Below are positions 9,488 through 17,692 of a stretch of 64,000 nt of DNA, piece by piece. Position numbers and translations under genes: made by a program. Below the pieces are notes generated by a model, which worked only from the letters and a program-made list of their open reading frames with translations, was not told the origin of the DNA and made no database searches. Numbering within the stretch: position 1 is the stretch's first letter; every line of letters begins with the position of its first letter. This DNA is from Achromobacter anxifer (GTDB lineage: Bacteria; Pseudomonadota; Gammaproteobacteria; Burkholderiales; Burkholderiaceae_B): assembly GCF_903652925.1 (NCBI RefSeq), contig NZ_CAHLAR010000001.1:372001-436000 (forward strand). The letters are read 5' to 3'.

Positions 9488-9727
9488 ATGCGCCAGGGAT
9501 TCGATGGGGTAAGGCCCGCGTCCGAGTCTTCCATCGAGATCGGTTTCTTCTACGAAGGCCGGCATTGCGTCGAACGCATCCGGGCCAAGCCCACCGCCGC
9601 CAACCTCAAGCGCGCCGCCGACCGGCGCGCCGCCATACTCGAGGCCATCGCGCGCGGCGAGTTCGACTATGACGCCGAGTTCCCCAAACGCGGCGGCGCC
9701 ACCAAGCCATCACAGGGTTCCGCATGA
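9488..9727 (+). CDS. Stand-alone integrase-type Arm DNA-binding domain protein (DUF3596-like)
   Basis: A 79-residue protein that matches only the N-terminal Arm-binding domain of tyrosine integrases: SIEIGFFYEGRHCVERI, then KPTAANLKRAADRRAAILEA and IARGEFDYDAEFP. In full integrases this three-stranded domain reads the arm-type att sites and is followed by the SAM-like core and catalytic domains. None of that follows here, since the gene ends and overlaps the next start by ATGA. AGGAG lies six bases before the ATG at 9488, so it is set up for translation. It may be a domesticated DNA-binding protein or a neat remnant of an integrase; both readings are inference. Confidence 0.75.
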   Translation: MRQGFDGVRPASESSIEIGFFYEGRHCVERIRAKPTAANLKRAADRRAAILEAIARGEFDYDAEFPKRGGATKPSQGSA

Positions 9728-10272
9728 CGAGCGACAAGCAACTGGACATCAACGATCTGACGCCGGACGCCTTCAGGGCCTACGGCTGGATGCTGGGCAA
9801 GCCCATGCCGGACGGCCACGGCGTGCCGCTGTTCTCCAACCAGGCCACCGACTTCTGGCAGGAGCACCTGTTCAACACCGGCGCCGGCGGCGACGCCGAG
9901 CTGCTGTGGGTCAATTACCGCAGCCAGTCGTTTGAAATCGCCAGCCTGGAAAAGCATCTGCTGACGCAACAGGCCATCGTGCCGCTGACGGGCGAGATCA
10001 TCCAGGTCGTGGCGCGCAGCGCCGCCGACGGCAGCCCCGACCTGGCCACCCTGGCGGCGTTCCGCGTGCCGCAAGGGCAGGGCGTGTGCATGCGGCCGGG
10101 CTGCTGGCACGCCACGCGCGTCACGGACGAGGAAGTCACCTGCCTGATGCTGACCCGCAGGTCCACCACGCTGGACCTGATCCAGCACCTGACCACGGAC
10201 GCCGCAGCCAGCGAAAGCGCAATCGTGGCCATCCCCGTGCAGCGGCTCGAAGCGCAGGCCCAGACGGCTTGA
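9724..10272 (+). CDS. Ureidoglycolate lyase/hydrolase-like protein
   Basis: A 182-residue cupin-like protein of the AllA (ureidoglycolate lyase) family. The sequence LTPDAFRAYGWMLGKP is the usual family opening, then EKHLLTQQAIVPLTG and the conserved metal/substrate region around VCMRPGCWHATRV. AllA proteins release urea from ureidoglycolate in purine catabolism, but many homologues outside allantoin clusters are of unknown function, and no allantoin genes are nearby. The start overlaps the stop of the Arm-domain gene (ATGA), implying translational coupling. Family call is fairly sure; substrate is not. Confidence 0.7.
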   Translation: MTSDKQLDINDLTPDAFRAYGWMLGKPMPDGHGVPLFSNQATDFWQEHLFNTGAGGDAELLWVNYRSQSFEIASLEKHLLTQQAIVPLTGEIIQVVARSAADGSPDLATLAAFRVPQGQGVCMRPGCWHATRVTDEEVTCLMLTRRSTTLDLIQHLTTDAAASESAIVAIPVQRLEAQAQTA

Positions 10273-10375
10273 GCGCAGGCGGGGGAATATGCCAGAATCC
10301 CCCGGAAATTCACGCCTTGCATGCGACGCCGCCATTCATGGGCGTTGCCGACATCACGAAATGTTGGAGCATTGA

Positions 10376-11851
10376 ATGCGCGATCGTCAGACTGGCACCG
10401 GATTCTCTTGCGCGGCCCGGCTGCTGCTGGCGGCGCTGCTGATCGGCGGCGTGGCGGGATGCGCCGTCAATCCGAACGACGTCAGCGGGTCGCAATCGGT
10501 AGGCATACCTGGCGTCACCGCGCAGCAGGCGCGAAGCATTGCGCGCGAAGCCTATGTGTACGGCACGCCCATGGTCGCCAGCTACCAGACCATGCATGCC
10601 TTCAGCATCGACAAGAGCAACCCGCAGTACAAGGGCCCGTTCAATACCGTCAGCAACGTCGCGCGCGTCTTCACGCCCGAAGACACCGCCTTCGTCACGC
10701 CCAACGCCGACACGCCGTACACGTTCGCGGTCCTGGACCTGCGCGCCGAACCCGTGGTCATCAGCGTGCCCGCCATGGAGCCGCGGCGCTACTTCGTGCT
10801 GCAGCTGATGGACCTGTATACCTACAACTTCGCCTACATCGGCAGCCGCAGCACCGGCAACGGCGGCGGCAGGTTCCTGGTCGCCGGCCCGGGCTGGAAG
10901 GGCAAGGCGCCGGCCGGCATCACCAAGGTGATCAGGTCCGACACGGAACTCGTCAACCTGGTGGGACGCACCCAGCTCTTCAGTGCGGCCGACCTGCCCA
11001 ACGTCAAGCGCATCCAGTCGCGCTACCGGATCCAGACCCTGTCCGCCTACCGCAAGCAGCGCGCGCCCGAACCGGCGCCGGCCGTGGACTGGATCGCGCC
11101 CGAGCCGTCCGCGCAGCTGCGCAGCTCGCTGGAGTTCTACAACCAGTTGGCCTTCCTGCTGCAATTCGCGCCGCTGCTGCCGGCGGAACAGTCGCTGCGC
11201 GAGCGCTTCGCCAGCATCGGCCTGAAACCTGGCGGGTCTTTTGACATGGCCAGCATGAACCCCGTCTTGCGGCGCGCCTTGCAGGAAGGCATGCACGACG
11301 GCCAGAATGACATCGACAAGAACCGCGAGGCCTTGCGCGGCAAGACCGACGGCCTCTTCGGCGACCGCAACACGCTCAAGAACGACTATCTGGCGCGCGC
11401 GACCGGCACGCAGGTCGGCATAGGCGGCAACAGCCGTGAGGAAGCGCTGTATCCCGTGCTGGAGAACGACAAGGCCGGCCTGCCGCTGGACGGCCGCAAC
11501 CAGTACACCTTGCGCTTCGCGCCGCGCAGCCTGCCGCCCGTCCACGCCTTCTGGTCCATGACGATGTACCGGCTGCCCGAACAACTGCTGGCGCCCAACC
11601 CGCTCAAGCGCTACCTGATCAATTCGTCCATGCTGCCCTCCCTGAAACGGGACCCCGACGGCGGGGTGACGATCCACATCCAGGCGGAGTCGCCGGGCAA
11701 GGGCAAGGAAGCCAACTGGCTGCCCGCGCCGGCCGGTCCCTTCATGGTCACGATGCGCTATTACTGGCCCAAGCCGGCGCTGCTCAACGGCAAATGGACC
11801 TCGCCGGAGATCGAGCGTGTCAGCGAGGCGCCGCCGCGGGGGCGAAATTAG
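10376..11851 (+). CDS. DUF1254/DUF1214 lipoprotein
   Basis: A 491-residue protein with a lipoprotein signal (LLLAALLIGGVAGC; the cysteine at the end of that stretch is the lipid-anchored residue). Next comes the DUF1254 domain (REAYVYGTPMVASYQTMHAF, then TPNADTPYTFAVLDLRAEPVVI) and a C-terminal DUF1214 domain (FAPRSLPPVHAFWSMTMYRL ... GPFMVTMRYYWPKPALLNG). Such proteins are common in soil proteobacteria, are exported, and have no firmly known reaction. The gene stands alone; a possible promoter lies in the 100 bases after the previous gene. No odd features. Confidence 0.85.
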   Translation: MRDRQTGTGFSCAARLLLAALLIGGVAGCAVNPNDVSGSQSVGIPGVTAQQARSIAREAYVYGTPMVASYQTMHAFSIDKSNPQYKGPFNTVSNVARVFTPEDTAFVTPNADTPYTFAVLDLRAEPVVISVPAMEPRRYFVLQLMDLYTYNFAYIGSRSTGNGGGRFLVAGPGWKGKAPAGITKVIRSDTELVNLVGRTQLFSAADLPNVKRIQSRYRIQTLSAYRKQRAPEPAPAVDWIAPEPSAQLRSSLEFYNQLAFLLQFAPLLPAEQSLRERFASIGLKPGGSFDMASMNPVLRRALQEGMHDGQNDIDKNREALRGKTDGLFGDRNTLKNDYLARATGTQVGIGGNSREEALYPVLENDKAGLPLDGRNQYTLRFAPRSLPPVHAFWSMTMYRLPEQLLAPNPLKRYLINSSMLPSLKRDPDGGVTIHIQAESPGKGKEANWLPAPAGPFMVTMRYYWPKPALLNGKWTSPEIERVSEAPPRGRN

Positions 11852-11975
11852 GGTGAGTCCCTGACTGCAATTGGCAGCTTGCGCGCACTGCATCGGAACC
11901 CTGGCTGGACTACAATTTCCCTAAGCCGGAACGCCCGTTCCGATGGCTATCCGATTACGCCGAAATCGCCTCCCC

Positions 11976-12059
11976 ATGCTTGATATTCCGACCTTCCGCC
12001 CGCTGCGGGCCATGCAGCCCGGGCGCGGCCTGATCCGCCTGACGCAGGTGTCCGCATGA
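11976..12059 (+). CDS. Possible 27-residue leader ORF overlapping the sugar kinase start
   Basis: An ATG at 11976 opens a 27-codon frame (MLDIPTFRPLR...) whose TGA overlaps the ATG of the FGGY kinase as ATGA. The overlap would allow translational coupling. The peptide has no recognisable domain or clear ribosome binding site, so it may be chance. Listed because the overlap type matches the coupled gene pairs elsewhere in the window. Confidence 0.25.
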   Translation: MLDIPTFRPLRAMQPGRGLIRLTQVSA

Positions 12060-13561
12060 GCTACGTACTGGCGGTGGATCTGGGCGGCACGCGCTTTCGC
12101 GCCGCGTTGGTGGACGCGCGCGGCGCCATCGCGCACGCGAGTTTCATCGACAGTCCGGGCGCCGCGCCGGCGCAACATCCGGGCTGGGACGAGATCGACG
12201 CCGATGCCTGGTGGCGCGGCCTGCAATCCCTGGCGGACGCGCTGTCCGCGCAGGCCGGGGCCGCATTCGACGCGGTGGAGGCCATTGCGATCTGCGGCGT
12301 CACGCGCACGCAGGTTTTCATCGACGCGCAAGGCGCCGCGATCCGGCCCGCGATCACCTGGCGCGATACGCGCGCGGCGGCGGACGTGGGCGCGTGGCTC
12401 GCGTCCATGCCGGCGCCCCATCCCGAACATGCGCAGATCAACGCCTTCCATCCCTGGGCGCGCCTGGCCTGGCTGCTGCGCGCCGAGCCGCAGCATGCGG
12501 CCCGCGTGCGGCACGTGCTGGAACCCAAGGACTACCTGAATTTCCGCCTGACCGGGCGCGCCGCCAGCGACACGGTGTCGATGGCGCGGCTGGCGGCGGC
12601 TGCGGCGCCCGCGCCCGGCTGCGCCGACCTGTTGACGGCGGCGGGCGCCGATCCGGCCTGGGTGCCGCCCTTGCTCGATCCGCTGGACGTGGTCGGGCCG
12701 GCGCAGGCCGGCTTGCCGGGCGCGCTGGCGCGGCTGTCGGGACGCCCGGTGGTGGCTTGCGCCAACGACACCTGGGCGGCCGTGGCTGGTCTGGGCGCGT
12801 TGCGGCCGGGCTATGCCTACAACATCTCCGGAACCACCGAGGTCTTCGGCGCGGTGGGCGCCGAGCCGGTGCAGGCGCAAGGCCTGATGACCGTGGACTG
12901 GGGCGGCGGCCACCACCAGATCGGCGGGCCGGGCCAGAACGGCGCGGACACGGTGGCGTGGCTGCTGCCCTTGCTGGGCCGCCTGGGCGACGAAGGCATG
13001 GCCGGCGTGGGCGAGGCCATGGACGCCTTGCTGGACGCGCCGCGCGATCCGCAGCCGGCGCTGTTCCTGCCTTATCTGCAGGGCGAGCGCGTGCCTTACT
13101 GGGATCCGCATCTGCGCGGCGCTTTCCTCGGCCTGAACCGCCGCCATGGCCCCGGCGACCTGGCCTGGGCCGTGCTGGAAGGCGTGGCCTTCCTCAACCG
13201 CATCGTGCTGGAACGCGCCGAAAGCGCGCTCGGCAGCCCCGTGGGCGAAATCCGCTTCGGCGGCGGCGCGGCGTCCAACGCCCAGTGGTGCCAGGTCAAG
13301 GCGGACATCTGCGAACGCCCTCTGGTTGTCGGCCAGGCCGAGCAGCCTGGCGTGCTGGGCGCGGCCGTCGCCGCATGGACGGGCCTGGGGCGCTACGGCA
13401 GCTTTGCCGCGGCCCAGGATGCCCTGGTGCGCGTGGCGCAACGCTATGAGCCCCAGGCCGAACGGGCCCACGCCTATCGCCGCATGTACGGCCAGTTCCG
13501 CGCGGCCGAGGATGCGCTGGCACCCGTGTCGCGCGCGCTGGCCGGCATCCACATGGGCTGA
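12056..13561 (+). CDS. FGGY-family carbohydrate kinase (xylulokinase-like)
   Basis: A 501-residue kinase with both FGGY halves. The N-terminal phosphate-1 motif is LAVDLGGTRFRAALVD; ITWRDTRA lies near residue 100; the C-terminal half has YNISGTTEVFGAVG and the adenosine-binding signature RFGGGAASNAQWCQVKADI. The closest recognisable class is xylulokinase, which phosphorylates ketopentoses or related polyols with ATP in the cytoplasm. It lies just upstream of and in line with a sugar ABC transporter (13704-16380), so it probably phosphorylates the sugar that transporter brings in. The real sugar cannot be read from sequence. The start at 12056 gives the family's usual N-terminus. Confidence 0.85.
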   Translation: MSYVLAVDLGGTRFRAALVDARGAIAHASFIDSPGAAPAQHPGWDEIDADAWWRGLQSLADALSAQAGAAFDAVEAIAICGVTRTQVFIDAQGAAIRPAITWRDTRAAADVGAWLASMPAPHPEHAQINAFHPWARLAWLLRAEPQHAARVRHVLEPKDYLNFRLTGRAASDTVSMARLAAAAAPAPGCADLLTAAGADPAWVPPLLDPLDVVGPAQAGLPGALARLSGRPVVACANDTWAAVAGLGALRPGYAYNISGTTEVFGAVGAEPVQAQGLMTVDWGGGHHQIGGPGQNGADTVAWLLPLLGRLGDEGMAGVGEAMDALLDAPRDPQPALFLPYLQGERVPYWDPHLRGAFLGLNRRHGPGDLAWAVLEGVAFLNRIVLERAESALGSPVGEIRFGGGAASNAQWCQVKADICERPLVVGQAEQPGVLGAAVAAWTGLGRYGSFAAAQDALVRVAQRYEPQAERAHAYRRMYGQFRAAEDALAPVSRALAGIHMG

Positions 13562-13703
13562 GGCCGGGCGCCGCAGCGCCATCCGGCGTTCCTGCCCGGC
13601 GCACCCGGGTATAAACTACGACGCCATCGAGGCCGGGCAGGCGCGCGGCACAGGGGCGACGAGTGCGCCCGCACAATAATCATACGCAGCAAGGGTTGAG
13701 TCG

Positions 13704-14645
13704 ATGCGCGGCATCCTGGAAAAGTACGGCACCGCAATCGCGGGATTGGTCCTGGTGGGCTTCTTCGCATTGGCGGCCCCGAATTTCGCGGCGCCCAACA
13801 ATCTTCTGAATATCGCCAAGGAAACCAGCTTCCTGGCCATCATCGCCATCGGCTTCACGCTGGCGCTGGTGACGGCCGAACTGGACCTGTCCGTGGCCGA
13901 CGTCGCCAGCCTGGCGGCGGTCGTCACCGGCGCCCTGGTGCATACCGGCCAGCCGGTGCTCCTGGCCATCGGCGCCGGCCTGGGCGTGGGCCTGCTTTGC
14001 GGGCTGGTGAACGGCATCGCCGTCACGCGGTTGCGCGTGCCCTCGCTGATCGCGACCCTGGGCATGGCGGCCATGGCGCGCGGCTTCGCCTTCATGCTGA
14101 CCGACGGCGTGTCCTATGTGGGCCGCTGGCCCGCCGCGTTCACGGACCTGGCGCGCGGCAAGCCCTTCGGCATCCCCGCCCTGGTGCTGTGGATGCTGGG
14201 CGCGGTCCTGTTTGCGTTCTTCCTGGTCAAGTGGACCCGCACCGGCGCCCGCATGACGGCCACCGGAGAGGCCGGCGAATCCGCGCGGCTGGCCGGCATC
14301 AATATCCGCGCCATGAAGAGCATCGGCCTGGCCCTGTCCGGCCTGTGCGCGGGCCTGGCTGCCGTCCTGCTGACGTCCAGCCTGTCGTCCGCCGCGCCCA
14401 ACATGGCCGGCGACTACTTCCTGTACGCGATCGCGGCGGTGCTGCTGGGCATGACCATGTTCAATCCCGGCCACGCCAACATTCCGGGCACGCTGGTGGC
14501 CGCGCTGATCCTCAAGGTGCTGGGCAACGGCCTGGTCCTGATGGGCGCGCCATATTACGTGCAGGACATCGTCCTGGGCTTCATCATCATCGCATCCGTC
14601 GCGGTGTCATCGGCCGTGCTGAAGAAAGCGGCTTTCAAATTCTGA
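13704..14645 (+). CDS. Sugar ABC transporter permease (RbsC-like)
   Basis: A 313-residue inner-membrane protein with about eight to ten hydrophobic segments and the BPD_transp_2 pattern of pentose/ribose permeases: LDLSVADVASLAAV near residue 60 and the EAA-like stretch TGEAGESARLAGINIRAMK in the cytoplasmic loop that contacts the ATPase. It forms the channel together with the ATPase at 15640. It follows the FGGY kinase by 142 bp and precedes the binding protein by 19 bp, so permease, binding protein and ATPase form one operon. The order (permease, binding protein, ATPase) is unusual, since the binding protein is often first. Confidence 0.9.
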   Translation: MRGILEKYGTAIAGLVLVGFFALAAPNFAAPNNLLNIAKETSFLAIIAIGFTLALVTAELDLSVADVASLAAVVTGALVHTGQPVLLAIGAGLGVGLLCGLVNGIAVTRLRVPSLIATLGMAAMARGFAFMLTDGVSYVGRWPAAFTDLARGKPFGIPALVLWMLGAVLFAFFLVKWTRTGARMTATGEAGESARLAGINIRAMKSIGLALSGLCAGLAAVLLTSSLSSAAPNMAGDYFLYAIAAVLLGMTMFNPGHANIPGTLVAALILKVLGNGLVLMGAPYYVQDIVLGFIIIASVAVSSAVLKKAAFKF

Positions 14646-14664
14646 TCGGAAGGGGAAGAGAACC

Positions 14665-15627
14665 ATGCGTAAATCCTTGCTGCGCAATCTGCTGTTGGCC
14701 GCGTTTTCCGTGCAGGCGCTGGCCCTGGGCGCCGCCGCGCACGCCTTCGACGTGGGCGTCGTCGCATTCCAGATGTCTTCGGAAACCCATGCGCGCGTCG
14801 CCAACGCGGCCGCCGAAGCCGCTCGCGCCAAGGGCTGGACCGTCACCCAGCTGAACGCCGAAGGCTCGCTGCCCAAGCTGGCCGAACAGCTCGACACCCT
14901 GGTCAACAAGAAGGTCGACGCCATCGTCATCGCCATGGGCAAGCCGGTCGAAACCGACGCCCAGCTGCAGGCCGCCAAGGAAAAGGGCATCCCCGTGGTC
15001 GGCGTGATGTCCGGCGCCAGCCCGCACATGCTGTTCGACGTGGAAGTCAACGAATACGCCACCGGCGCGCAGTCCGTGCTGTACCTGCTGGGCAAGATGG
15101 GCTACCAGGGCAACATCCTGTCCGCCCGTTTCGACGGCAACTCCGGCACCCGCATCCGCGGCAAGATGCTGGACTCGGTGTTGAGCGAGAACACGGCGGT
15201 CAAGGACCTGGCCAAGTTCAGCATGGCCCGCACCCAGAGCTGGCGCGACGATGTGCGCAACGGCATGCAGGCCCTGTTCCTGCGCCACCAGGGCCAGTTC
15301 AAGGGCGTCTGGGCCTCGTTCGACGGCCAGGCCTATGTCATCGACGATCTGCTGCAGGCCCAGGGCCTGAAGAAGGGCGACATCACCCTGGTGTCCGTCG
15401 ACGGCAGTCCGGAAACCTACCGTCGCATCGCCGATTCCAACAGCCTGGTCACCGCCACCATGATGATTCCCTTCGAGCAGATGGGCGCCAAGGCCATCGA
15501 CTCCATCGACCGCATCGTGGTCAAGAAGGAGCCCAAGGAAACCGTCGTCGCCGGTCCCTACCTGTTCATGGACTCCGTCCTGGTCGACGCCAGCAACGTC
15601 CAGAAATTCCTGCAACCCGCCAAGTAA
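14665..15627 (+). CDS. Sugar ABC transporter periplasmic binding protein
   Basis: A 320-residue Peripla_BP_4-type protein with a signal peptide (LLAAFSVQALALGAAAHA) and a two-lobe binding fold: DVGVVAFQMSSETHARVANA at the mature N-terminus, KVDAIVIAMGKP and GIPVVGVMSG at the hinge side, and ITLVSVDGSPETYRRIAD in the C-terminal lobe. It binds the sugar in the periplasm and hands it to the permease at 13704. It starts 19 bp after the permease with GGAAGGGGAAGAG before the ATG. Likely ligand a pentose or polyol, inferred from the kinase neighbour. Confidence 0.9.
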   Translation: MRKSLLRNLLLAAFSVQALALGAAAHAFDVGVVAFQMSSETHARVANAAAEAARAKGWTVTQLNAEGSLPKLAEQLDTLVNKKVDAIVIAMGKPVETDAQLQAAKEKGIPVVGVMSGASPHMLFDVEVNEYATGAQSVLYLLGKMGYQGNILSARFDGNSGTRIRGKMLDSVLSENTAVKDLAKFSMARTQSWRDDVRNGMQALFLRHQGQFKGVWASFDGQAYVIDDLLQAQGLKKGDITLVSVDGSPETYRRIADSNSLVTATMMIPFEQMGAKAIDSIDRIVVKKEPKETVVAGPYLFMDSVLVDASNVQKFLQPAK

Positions 15628-15639
15628 GAGCCAGCAGCC

Positions 15640-16380
15640 ATGACCGCCGCGTTGTCGCTACGCCAGATCAAGAAATCCTATGGCGCCGTCGAAGCCCTGA
15701 AGGGCGTGGACCTGGACGTGCCCCAGGGCAAGGTCATGGCCATCTGCGGCGACAACGGCGCGGGCAAGTCCACGCTGATCCGCATCATCTCCGGCGCGCA
15801 GGAGCCCAGCGCCGGCGCGCTCAGCCTGAACGGCAAGCCGGTCGTGTTCGGCTCGCCCCATGACGCTCTGGTGCAAGGCATCGCCACCATCTACCAGGAC
15901 CTGGCCTTGGCCCCGCGCCTGTCGATCTGGGAGAACATCTTCATGGGCGCGGAGCTGGTGCGCCGCGTGGGCCCGCTCAGCATCCTGGACAAGCGCCGCA
16001 TGGCCCTGGACGCCCGCGGCTACCTGCAGCGCCTGTCCGTACCCATCGAGGACATGGAACGGCCGGTGGAGCGCATGTCCGGCGGCCAGCGCCAGGCGGT
16101 CGCCATCGCCCGCGCGCTGCGCTGGGACGCCCGCGTCGTCATCATGGACGAGCCCACCGCCGCCCTAGGCGTCAAGGAAACCGCGCTGGTGCTGAACCTG
16201 GTGCGCAAGCTGCGCGAGGAAGGACGCACCGTGATCCTCATCAGCCACAACATGGCCGACGTGGTGGCGCTGGCGGACCGGGTCGCGATCCTGAAGAGCG
16301 GGATCAAGGTCATCGAGCGCGACGTCGCCGGGCTGGACGCGGATGCGTTGGCGCATATGGTGATGACGGGCAAGGAGTAG
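15640..16380 (+). CDS. Sugar ABC transporter ATP-binding protein
   Basis: A 246-residue ATPase with Walker A GDNGAGKST near residue 37, the signature MSGGQRQAVAIARA, Walker B VVIMDEPTAALG and the switch histidine in LISHNMADV. It has one nucleotide-binding domain, unlike the double-domain RbsA/XylG proteins, and so works as a homodimer in the way known for the FrcA type. It starts 12 bp after the binding protein and is the last gene of the operon, closed by the terminator at 16412. All catalytic motifs are intact. Confidence 0.9.
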   Translation: MTAALSLRQIKKSYGAVEALKGVDLDVPQGKVMAICGDNGAGKSTLIRIISGAQEPSAGALSLNGKPVVFGSPHDALVQGIATIYQDLALAPRLSIWENIFMGAELVRRVGPLSILDKRRMALDARGYLQRLSVPIEDMERPVERMSGGQRQAVAIARALRWDARVVIMDEPTAALGVKETALVLNLVRKLREEGRTVILISHNMADVVALADRVAILKSGIKVIERDVAGLDADALAHMVMTGKE

Positions 16381-16411
16381 GGCCGCGTTTGGCCTCAAGG
16401 GCCAGACGCAT

Positions 16412-16454
16412 GAAAAAGGCCGTCGCCAGGACAGACCCGGCGGCGGCCTTTTTC
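16412..16454. terminator. Bidirectional rho-independent terminator
   Basis: GAAAAAGGCCGTCGCC and GGCGGCGGCCTTTTTC pair over 15 of 16 positions with an 11-base loop. The A-run and T-run let it end both the ABC operon (+) and the monooxygenase gene (-). Confidence 0.85.
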
Positions 16455-16468
16455 ACATGACGGCGGAT

Positions 16469-17674
16469 TCAGACCGGCGCTTCGTCCGCGTTGTAGCTGA
16501 ACAGCCATTCATAGCGTTCGCGCACGCGCGCTTCGTTCCACTCGCGGTCCACGTAGTCGGCGGCGCCCTGTGCGTGCTCCAGCGCGGGGTTGTGGAAACG
16601 CCGGGCGTTTTCGGCCGAGCCGCGCACCACGCGCGAGGCCCGCTCCACGCGCACCGCTTCGTAGCGCTTGAAGGCCAGCGGAATATCGTCCGGATGCGCC
16701 TCCAGCGCGCGCGCCAGCACATAGCCGTCCTCGATCGCCATCGCCGCGCCCGAGGCCAGCATGGGCAGCGTGGGATGGCAGGCGTCGCCCAGCAGCGTCA
16801 CGCGGCGCAGCGACCATACCGGCAGCGGTTCGCGCAGCATCAGCGCCCATTTGTAGGGTTCGTCCAGCGCCTGGATCAACGTCTGCACGTCCTCGTGCCA
16901 GCCCGCGAAGTCGCGCGCGCATTCTTCAACGCTGCCGCGCTCGGTCCAGGACTCTACCTGCCAGTCGTCGCGCTCCAGGATACCCACGAAGTTCACCAGC
17001 TTGCCCTGTCGCAGCGGGTAATGGATGACGTGCGCGCCCGGGCCCACCCAGTTGCAGGCATAGGGCTCGCGCAGATGCGCGGGCAGCTTCTCGGCCGGGA
17101 TCACGCCGCGCCAGGCGACGGTGCCGGAGAACGTTGCCGCATCGGCGCCAAACAGCGCGGCGCGTACGTGCGAGTGCACGCCGTCGGCGCCGATGAGCGC
17201 CGCGCCTTCGATGCGCTCGCCCGACGCCAGCACGGCCGTGACGCCCGTGTCGTCCTGGGTGAACTGAGCGACCTTCGCGCCCAGCGTGATGGCTTGCGGA
17301 TCATTGGCCTGCACCGCCTGCGCCAGGATCCGGTGCAGGTCGGCGCGATAGATGGTCAGGTACGGATAGCCATAGCGGGCCACGGATTCCGCGCCCAGGT
17401 CGAAGAGCGGCCAGGTCCGTCCGCTGGACCACAGCCGGATACGCTTGCCGGCCGTGGGACGCGCGACTTCCATCAAGGCGTCCTCCAGGCCCAGTTGATA
17501 GAGCACGCGGTTGGCGTTGGCGCTGAGCTGGATGCCCGCGCCGACTTCGCGCAGTTCGTGCGCCTGCTCCAGCACGCGCACGCGCAGGCCGCGCCGCTGC
17601 AGGGCCAGCGCGGCGGTCAGGCCGCCCAGGCCGGCGCCGGCGATGAGGTATGGGGGGATGGCGTTGTGGGACAT
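16469..17674 (-). CDS. FAD-dependent aromatic monooxygenase (salicylate / 3-hydroxybenzoate hydroxylase type)
   Basis: A 401-residue flavoprotein of the class A hydroxylases. The dinucleotide-binding GAGLGG lies at residues 13-18, the DG motif appears as ALIGADGVHSHVRAALFG, and the FAD ribityl motif as LLGDACHPTLPMLASGAAMAIEDG. These enzymes hydroxylate aromatic acids with NAD(P)H and oxygen; the overall pattern is closest to 3-hydroxybenzoate 6-hydroxylase or salicylate hydroxylase, but the substrate is not certain. It begins 18 bp after the Bug receptor gene (17693-18670) and they are probably one transcript, regulated by the divergent LysR at 18827. The receptor may capture the acid this enzyme attacks (inference). 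Confidence 0.85.
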   Translation of the reverse strand: MSHNAIPPYLIAGAGLGGLTAALALQRRGLRVRVLEQAHELREVGAGIQLSANANRVLYQLGLEDALMEVARPTAGKRIRLWSSGRTWPLFDLGAESVARYGYPYLTIYRADLHRILAQAVQANDPQAITLGAKVAQFTQDDTGVTAVLASGERIEGAALIGADGVHSHVRAALFGADAATFSGTVAWRGVIPAEKLPAHLREPYACNWVGPGAHVIHYPLRQGKLVNFVGILERDDWQVESWTERGSVEECARDFAGWHEDVQTLIQALDEPYKWALMLREPLPVWSLRRVTLLGDACHPTLPMLASGAAMAIEDGYVLARALEAHPDDIPLAFKRYEAVRVERASRVVRGSAENARRFHNPALEHAQGAADYVDREWNEARVRERYEWLFSYNADEAPV

Positions 17675-17692
17675 ATGCTGCGTGAGTATGGG

